Under the pieces are notes generated by a model. The model was not told the DNA's origin. It did not search any database and was given only the letters and a program-made list of their open reading frames with translations. This document shows, in pieces, positions 59,416 through 64,000 of a stretch of DNA of 64,000 nt. The stretch comes from Methylobacterium sp. E-066 (lineage in GTDB: Bacteria; Pseudomonadota; Alphaproteobacteria; Rhizobiales; Beijerinckiaceae). The translations under genes and the position numbers were made by a program. Location: contig NZ_JAKSYO010000115.1 of the NCBI RefSeq assembly GCF_022829635.1, positions 1-64,000 on the forward strand, read 5' to 3'. How positions within the stretch are numbered: the first letter of the stretch is position 1; each line of letters starts with the position of its first letter.

Positions 59416-59533
59416 GACCACGCAGCGCGGACCGCTCCGCCCTGTTGGACCAAAGGCCTGTCAACAAGATCGCGATCTCAGCGCTTGCATCCGACCATGC
59501 GCCGGGCGCATAGGGGTTCTGACCGGGCAGGGC

Positions 59534-59546
59534 TGCAATCGTTGCA
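59534..59546. promoter_or_regulatory. Candidate LysR-type operator (T-N11-A)
   Basis: TGCAATCGTTGCA: arms TGCAA and TTGCA around TCG form a T-N11-A dyad of the LysR-box type, 133 bases before the LysR gene start and 119 bases after trxB. LysR regulators commonly autoregulate through such sites. Surrounding GGCAGGGC and GCCCCTGC extend the dyad loosely. Confidence 0.45.
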
Positions 59547-59678
59547 TGCCCCTGCAGCGCCGGCCGCGCCCCCTTGGCGTCGGTCGCACGCGCATCGCCT
59601 GGTCCATCGCCCGACGCAAGTGCGGCTCGGTCCGAGCCGGGCGTCGGGTGCGGATTCGCGTTGGTGGGGGTTCTCGCC

Positions 59679-60569
59679 TTGGATTGGGACAAGATCCGGA
59701 TCTTCCTGAACGTCGCGGAGGCGGGCAGCTTCACCAAGGCGGGCGACGATATCGGCCTCAGCCAGTCGGCGGTCAGCCGCCAGATCAGCGCCCTGGAGCG
59801 CGAGCTGAAGGCACCGCTGTTCCACCGCCACGCCCGCGGGTTGATCCTGACCGAGCAGGGCGACCTGCTGTTCCGCGCCGCCCGGGACATGAAGCTGCGC
59901 CTTGAGAACACCCGGGCGCGGCTGGTAGAGACCTCCGAGCGGCCGACCGGCGACCTCAAGGTGACCACCACCGTGGGGCTCGGGACCTCGTGGCTGTCGC
60001 AACGGGTCGGCGAGTTCCTGGACCTCTACCCGGATGTCCGCATCGAGCTGATCCTGACCAACGAGGAGCTCGACCTCGCCATGCGCGAGGCCGACGTGGC
60101 GATCCGCATGCGCCGCCCGGCCCAGCCGGACCTGATCCAGCGCCGGCTGTTCACCGTGCATTACCACGCCTACGCGAGCGTCGATTACGTCAAGCGCTTC
60201 GGCGAGCCCAAGAGCATCGAGGAACTCGACGATCACCGCCTGGTCTCGTTCGGCGGCAACGAGCCGTCCTACCTGCTGGCGGCCCATTGGCTGGCCGATG
60301 CCGGGCGCGAGGGCCGCGACCGGCGCAGCGTCCACCTGACCGTGAACAATATCGGCGCGCTCCAGCGGGCCATGGAGGCGGGCGCCGGCATCGGCATCCT
60401 GCCCGACTACGCGGTGGACGGCGACCAGCAGCTCACCCAGGTCCTGCGCGACACCGAGATGCCGAGCCTGGAGAGCTATCTGGTCTATGCTGAGGAAATG
60501 CGCTCGGTCGCCCGGGTTCAGGCCTTCCGCGACTTCCTGGTCTCGAAGGCGCAGCGCTGGACCTACTGA
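59679..60569 (+). CDS. lsrB: LysR-family transcriptional regulator, LsrB/VtlR type
   Basis: 296 residues. The winged HTH is at the start: DWDKIRIFLNVAEAGSFTKA, GDDIGLSQSAVSRQISALER and FHRHARGLILTEQGDLLFRA. The effector domain begins after ~residue 90 and ends with ARVQAFRDFLVSKAQRW. The sequence agrees closely with my memory of Brucella VtlR/Sinorhizobium LsrB: the same DWDK start, F-H-R-H-A-R-G-L-I-L-T-E-Q-G and K-A-x-x-W end. In those bacteria it is next to trxB, controls small AbcR RNAs and oxidative stress genes. TTG at 59679 is preferred: a GGGGG run is about eight bases upstream; GTG at 59664 is an alternative. Which RNAs it controls here is not visible. Confidence 0.88.
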   Translation: MDWDKIRIFLNVAEAGSFTKAGDDIGLSQSAVSRQISALERELKAPLFHRHARGLILTEQGDLLFRAARDMKLRLENTRARLVETSERPTGDLKVTTTVGLGTSWLSQRVGEFLDLYPDVRIELILTNEELDLAMREADVAIRMRRPAQPDLIQRRLFTVHYHAYASVDYVKRFGEPKSIEELDDHRLVSFGGNEPSYLLAAHWLADAGREGRDRRSVHLTVNNIGALQRAMEAGAGIGILPDYAVDGDQQLTQVLRDTEMPSLESYLVYAEEMRSVARVQAFRDFLVSKAQRWTY

Positions 60570-60592
60570 TCGCCACTGTGATGAGAGACTGA

Positions 60593-60799
60593 GAGCCAGT
60601 TTGACTGCGCGATCACAGTCGAATGACGTTTCTGATCGATGGAGATCCTCATCTCACCCCTCATCCTGAGGTGCTGCGCAGCAGCCTCGAAGGAGCCCTC
60701 CAAGGATCGCCCGGCCGGCTGGAGGGCTCCTTCGAGGGCTCCGCTCCGCTACGCCGCCTCAGGATGAGGTTGAGAATAGGAATGACCGGTCAAATAGGC
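60593..60799. mobile_element. Repeat B, copy 2: 207-bp MITE-like element
   Basis: Same length and order of blocks as the copy at 26772-26978, with about a couple of dozen differences by eye. It starts GAGCCAGTTTGAC and ends GTCAAATAGGC, so one base of each terminal repeat is altered. The inner CCTCATCCTGAGG and TCAGGATGAGG arms and the GGAGCCCTC/GAGGGCTCC arms are present. It follows the lsrB stop by 24 bases. Confidence 0.85.
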
Positions 60800-60856
60800 C
60801 CTGAGGCATCAGGGCCGTGCGTTCGGAACCGGCTCTGTAAGTTCAGCCGCCATCCC

Positions 60857-60968
60857 GTCATTCCGGGGCGCCGCAGGCGAGCCCGGAATCCAGAGCCGCC
60901 GACGGTGCAAAAGCTAGCTCCACCTATGGTTCTGGATTCCGGGCTCCGCTTCGCGGCCCCGGAATGAC
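60857..60968. repeat. Repeat A, copy 2: 112-bp element
   Basis: Bounded by GTCATTCCGGGGC (60857-60869) and GCCCCGGAATGAC (60956-60968), the same 13-bp inverted ends and total length as 218-329. The inner part differs more (for example AAAGCTAGCTCCACC). With repeat B it fills most of the 514-base gap 60570-61083; the rest shows no gene. Confidence 0.85.
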
Positions 60969-61083
60969 AGGGCGGTTGATGGAACTGACACTGCGAGGAT
61001 CCGGTGCCTGCGGGAGGCGGGACGGTCCGGGTCCAACATCTCGAAAGGTCTAGGCCACAGGCCCTTTGGGATCCCTTGGTCTT

Positions 61084-62034
61084 TCACACGAACAGCCGCT
61101 CGCCCTCCAGGCCCTTGTAGAGCCCCGCGACCTGCTCGCCGTAGCCGTTGTAGATCAGCGTCGGCACGCGCTCGTCGGTGCCCAGCACGCGCTCCGAAGC
61201 CTGGCTCCAGCGCGGGTGCGACACCGCCGGGTTCACGTTGGCCCAGAAGCCGTACTCCGAGGCCTGCAGCCCCTCCCAGAAGGTCTTGGGGCGCTCGGCA
61301 GTGAACGACACCTTCACCAGCGATTTGGCCGACTTGAACCCGTATTTCCACGGCACCGCAACGCGGATCGGGGCGCCGAACTGGTTGGGCAGCGGCTTGC
61401 CGTAGATTCCGGTGACCATGAAGGCGAGGTCGTTGCCGGCCTCGGCCAGGGTCAGCCCCTCGATATACGGCCAAGGGTAGTAGAAGGCGCGCTGTCCGGG
61501 CGCCATCGCCTTGTCCATGAAGGTCTCGAAGCGGATGTACTTCGCGCCCGATGTCGGCTTGGCGAGCGCCACCAGCTTCGAGAGGGGGAAACCGGTCCAC
61601 GGCACCGACATGGACCACGCCTCGACGCAGCGGTGGCGATAGAGCCGCTCCTCCAGGCCGATCTTCCGGATCAGGTCGTCGACGCCGATCTCGAACGGCT
61701 TCTCGACGAGGCCGTCGATCTTCAGCGTCCAGGGCTGCGTCTTGAGCGCGTTGGCGGCCGGCAGCACCGTCTTGGACGTGCCGAACTCGTAGAAGTTGTT
61801 GTAGTCGCCGCTGAACCGCTCCGGGGTCAGCGGCCGGTCGAGGGTGTAAGCGGGGTTGCGCGGCGCCGGATAGAGTGTCGCGTCGGTCGCCGCGAAGGCG
61901 CTCCGGCCGCCGAGCACGGAGCCGGCGGCGAGCCCGGCCGCGGCGCCGATCAGAGCCCGCCGGTTGAGGAAAACGGCCTCGGGCGTAGCCTGACTCTCCG
62001 GGATCTCCCACCCGCGCCTGCTTCGGATCACCAT
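61084..62034 (-). CDS. msrP: Protein-methionine-sulfoxide reductase catalytic subunit MsrP
   Basis: 316 residues. Periplasmic molybdopterin enzyme that reduces methionine sulfoxides in proteins. N-terminal Tat-type signal: a twin-Arg in LNRRALIGAAAGLAAGS. Mo-binding part: RFSGDYNNFYEFGTSK, EERLYRHRCVEAWSMSVPWT (the Cys ligand), FPLSKLVALAKPTSGAKYIR, ETFMDKAMAPGQRAFYYPWP, PNQFGAPIRVAVPWKYGFKS, and the end WSQASERVLGTDERVPTLIY NGYGEQVA. The usual partner msrQ (heme membrane subunit) is not adjacent: downstream are only repeats. Start ATG at 62034 with GAGGAG six bases before. Its function depends on MsrQ elsewhere or another electron donor. Confidence 0.95.
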   Translation of the reverse strand: MVIRSRRGWEIPESQATPEAVFLNRRALIGAAAGLAAGSVLGGRSAFAATDATLYPAPRNPAYTLDRPLTPERFSGDYNNFYEFGTSKTVLPAANALKTQPWTLKIDGLVEKPFEIGVDDLIRKIGLEERLYRHRCVEAWSMSVPWTGFPLSKLVALAKPTSGAKYIRFETFMDKAMAPGQRAFYYPWPYIEGLTLAEAGNDLAFMVTGIYGKPLPNQFGAPIRVAVPWKYGFKSAKSLVKVSFTAERPKTFWEGLQASEYGFWANVNPAVSHPRWSQASERVLGTDERVPTLIYNGYGEQVAGLYKGLEGERLFV

Positions 62035-62180
62035 CGCCGTCTCCTCGCCTGTTCTGCGCGAACAACCCACAGATCGGCCGGGGCCGACAGGGGCGCAAGC
62101 GCCGCAGGCTCACCATTCGGCGATCGGGGACGGGCGGTTACCTGTCGTGGCGATGACGATCCGCCGCGGGCGAGACAGGC

Positions 62181-63935
62181 TCAGCCCGGGGGCGTCTCGT
62201 CGCGCAGGACCCGGCGCAGCACCTTGCCGACATTGGTCTTGGGCAGCGCGTCGTGCAGCACCACCCGGCGGGGCACCTTGTAGCCGGTGAGCTGGGTGCG
62301 GGCATGGGCCCGCAGGGCGTCGGTCGAAACGGCCGGATCCTTCATGACCACGTGGGCCACGACCATCTCGCCGGTCTCCTCGCTCGGCGCACCGACCACG
62401 GCGCATTCGAGCACCCCCGGATGGGCGGCCAGCACCTCCTCGACCTCGTTCGGGTAGACGTTGAACCCGGAGACGAGGATCATGTCCTTCATCCGGTCGA
62501 CGATCTTGATCTGGCCGTCCGGCTCCATCACGGCGATGTCACCGGTGCGGAAGAAGCCGTCCGACGTCATCGCCCGTGCGGTCTCCTCCGGCTTGTTCCA
62601 GTAGCCGCGCATCACCTGGGGGCCGCGCACGCAGATCTCACCCGGCTGGCCCCGCGGCACCGGCTTGCCGGCGGCATCGCGGATCGAGACCTCGGTGGAC
62701 GGGAACGGGAAGCCGATCGTCCCGGAGAATTCCTTCATGCCGGGCGGGTTGGCGCTCACCACCGGCGACGTCTCCGACAGGCCGTAGCCCTCCAGGATGG
62801 TGTTGCCGGTGAGCGCCTTCCAGCGCTCGGCCACCGGCCGCTGCACCGCAGTCCCGCCGCCGACCACGAAATCGAGATGGGAGAAATCGACCGTGTGGAT
62901 CTTCGGGTGGTTGATCAGCACGTTGAACAGCGTGTTCACGCCCATCAGATGCGTGAAGCGGTGGCGGCTCAGGGTCTTCACCATGCCGTCGCAGTCGCGC
63001 GGATTGGGGATCAGCAGGCAGGACCCGCCGTTGCGCATGAACTGGAAGAAGCAGGCCGTCAGCGCGAAGATGTGGTAGAGCGGCAGGGCCGTGACGGCGC
63101 AGCGGAGGATGCTCGGATCCTTCGAATTGAAGAACAGCTGCGACTGCTCGACATTGGCCATGACGTTGCGGTGGGTGAGCATCGCCGCCTTGGCGACCCC
63201 CGTGGTCCCGCCGGTATATTGCAGGAAGGCCAGATCCTCCGGATCGACCGGCACGGAGGCGTGCGGCATGCCGCTGCCCCGGCGCAGGGCCGTCGTGAAC
63301 GGCAGCGCCAGCCCCTCCGGCAGTCGAAACGGCGGCACGGCCTTGCGCACGTGGCGGCTGGCGAGGTTGATCACGTGACCTTTGAGCCCGAGCCCGTCAC
63401 CCGGGCCGACGAGAAGGACGCGCTCCAGCGTGACATCCGCGAGAGCGCCCGCGACGGTCGCGCCGAAATTCTCCAGCACGATCAGGAACCGGGCGCCGGA
63501 ATCGTTGATCTGCTGTGCGAATTCCCGGGGCGTGTAGAGCGGGTTGACGTTGACCACCGTCCCGCCGGCCGAGAGCACGCCGAACAAAGCCACCGCGTAG
63601 GCCGGCACGTTCGGCAGCATGATCGCGACGCGGTCGCCCTTGGCGAGGCCCTGCGCGCGCAGCCAGGCGGCGAGTGCCCGGGCCTGCTTGCCCAGGCTCG
63701 CATAGGTTAGGGTCGAGCCGAAGCACAGGATCGCCGGGCGATCGGCGAAGGCGGTGACGCTGGTCTCGAACAGATCGACCAGGGTGCCGAGCGACTCGAC
63801 ATCGATCTCGGCCGGGACGCCTGGCGGGTAAGAAGCGAGCCACGGCCGCGGCGACAGGTTCGTGAAGGCGGGATCCGGCTCGGACCCATGCCGGCGCGCC
63901 GCCGTGCCCTGTTCGATCACGCTGGCCTCGCGCAT
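62181..63935 (-). CDS. Long-chain fatty-acid-CoA ligase (FadD-like)
   Basis: 584 residues. ANL-superfamily acyl-CoA synthetase: LQYTGGTTGVAKAAMLTHRN (P-loop-like AMP-binding motif), ILEGYGLSETSPVVSANPPG, GEICVRGPQVMRGYWNKPEE, DGFFRTGDIAVMEPDGQIKI VDRMKDMILVSGFNVYPNEV (hinge region) and the catalytic Lys in LPKTNVGKVLRRVLRDE. The PLYTPREFAQQINDSGAR segment and LYTPRE are typical of FadD. It activates long-chain fatty acids with ATP and CoA for beta-oxidation or lipid synthesis. ATG at 63935 has GGGAGA about eight bases upstream; a GTG at 63956 would add seven codons. Nothing is visible beyond it to the window end. Confidence 0.94.
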   Translation of the reverse strand: MREASVIEQGTAARRHGSEPDPAFTNLSPRPWLASYPPGVPAEIDVESLGTLVDLFETSVTAFADRPAILCFGSTLTYASLGKQARALAAWLRAQGLAKGDRVAIMLPNVPAYAVALFGVLSAGGTVVNVNPLYTPREFAQQINDSGARFLIVLENFGATVAGALADVTLERVLLVGPGDGLGLKGHVINLASRHVRKAVPPFRLPEGLALPFTTALRRGSGMPHASVPVDPEDLAFLQYTGGTTGVAKAAMLTHRNVMANVEQSQLFFNSKDPSILRCAVTALPLYHIFALTACFFQFMRNGGSCLLIPNPRDCDGMVKTLSRHRFTHLMGVNTLFNVLINHPKIHTVDFSHLDFVVGGGTAVQRPVAERWKALTGNTILEGYGLSETSPVVSANPPGMKEFSGTIGFPFPSTEVSIRDAAGKPVPRGQPGEICVRGPQVMRGYWNKPEETARAMTSDGFFRTGDIAVMEPDGQIKIVDRMKDMILVSGFNVYPNEVEEVLAAHPGVLECAVVGAPSEETGEMVVAHVVMKDPAVSTDALRAHARTQLTGYKVPRRVVLHDALPKTNVGKVLRRVLRDETPPG

Positions 63936-64000
63936 CGCGTCGTCTCCCGCGGGCACGGCTCTCGACGGCCGCGTCCCGTCCCTACGCAGAACCGCCCGAC

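Overview
The window is gene-dense, high-GC chromosomal DNA from an alphaproteobacterium, most likely a Methylobacterium-type member of the Hyphomicrobiales (inference). The pointers are alphaproteobacterial gene pairs (trxB followed by an LsrB/VtlR-type LysR gene; a TPP-riboswitch thiO-thiS-thiG-thiE operon; comF next to a BioC-like methyltransferase; DUF2231 next to a sorbosone-dehydrogenase-like lipoprotein), pseudoazurin, an alphaproteobacterial style of DnaG, and several families of short palindromic intergenic repeats. About 58 protein genes, two tRNA genes, one riboswitch and one amino-acid attenuator can be supported. No rRNA, prophage, CRISPR array or transposase gene was seen.

Layout. 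1-6.3 kb: end of a GH15 glucoamylase-like gene, a DUF2336 + lytic transglycosylase pair, flavin reductase and nitroreductase, a secreted protein and an EamA transporter. 6.5-12.8 kb: small or accessory genes (PRC-barrel protein, DUF2231/sorbosone dehydrogenase pair, very small ORFs, an AraC regulator beside an AT-rich patch, a proline-rich secreted protein). 13-18.9 kb: tRNA-Lys, leuA with a leucine-rich leader peptide and terminator (attenuation), divergent leuB, then ubiE-ubiB. 18.9-26.5 kb: a CHASE3-type hybrid histidine kinase translationally coupled to zapE, a GNAT, comF, a methyltransferase and DUF427. 26.5-30.8 kb: repeat cluster, a large uncharacterised protein (DUF6880-like), DUF2188, tRNA-Leu, an FAD monooxygenase and a zinc-finger protein. 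30.9-36.7 kb: map, radC and a four-gene Anbu cluster (circularly permuted ATP-grasp, alpha-E, transglutaminase-like, Anbu proteasome-like peptidase), meeting an ABC exporter tail to tail. 38.9-43.3 kb: phytase-like secreted protein and the riboswitch-controlled thi operon. 43.4-50.1 kb: class III cyclase, rpoD, dnaG, a BrnT/BrnA toxin-antitoxin pair and a YqeY protein. 50.3-59.4 kb: carA, a small membrane protein, pseudoazurin, carB, greA, an ELM1-family protein and trxB. 59.7-64 kb: LsrB/VtlR-type regulator, repeat cluster, msrP and a fadD-type acyl-CoA ligase.

Most interesting points: (1) the leuA leader, where an LLLPLLL leader peptide rich in CTT codons overlaps a 12-bp terminator stem with six U; (2) the complete Anbu cluster beside an exporter; (3) two copies of a 207-bp MITE-like element with terminal inverted repeats, two copies of a 112-bp element bounded by perfect 13-bp inverted repeats (plus a decayed third), and a 33-bp perfect inverted repeat; (4) a perfect 12-bp palindrome just before brnT and a dyad T-N11-A site before the LysR gene; (5) small genes at 9.8-10.2 kb. 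Much of the rest is ordinary housekeeping. Names are assigned by reading translated sequence and motifs, not by database search.
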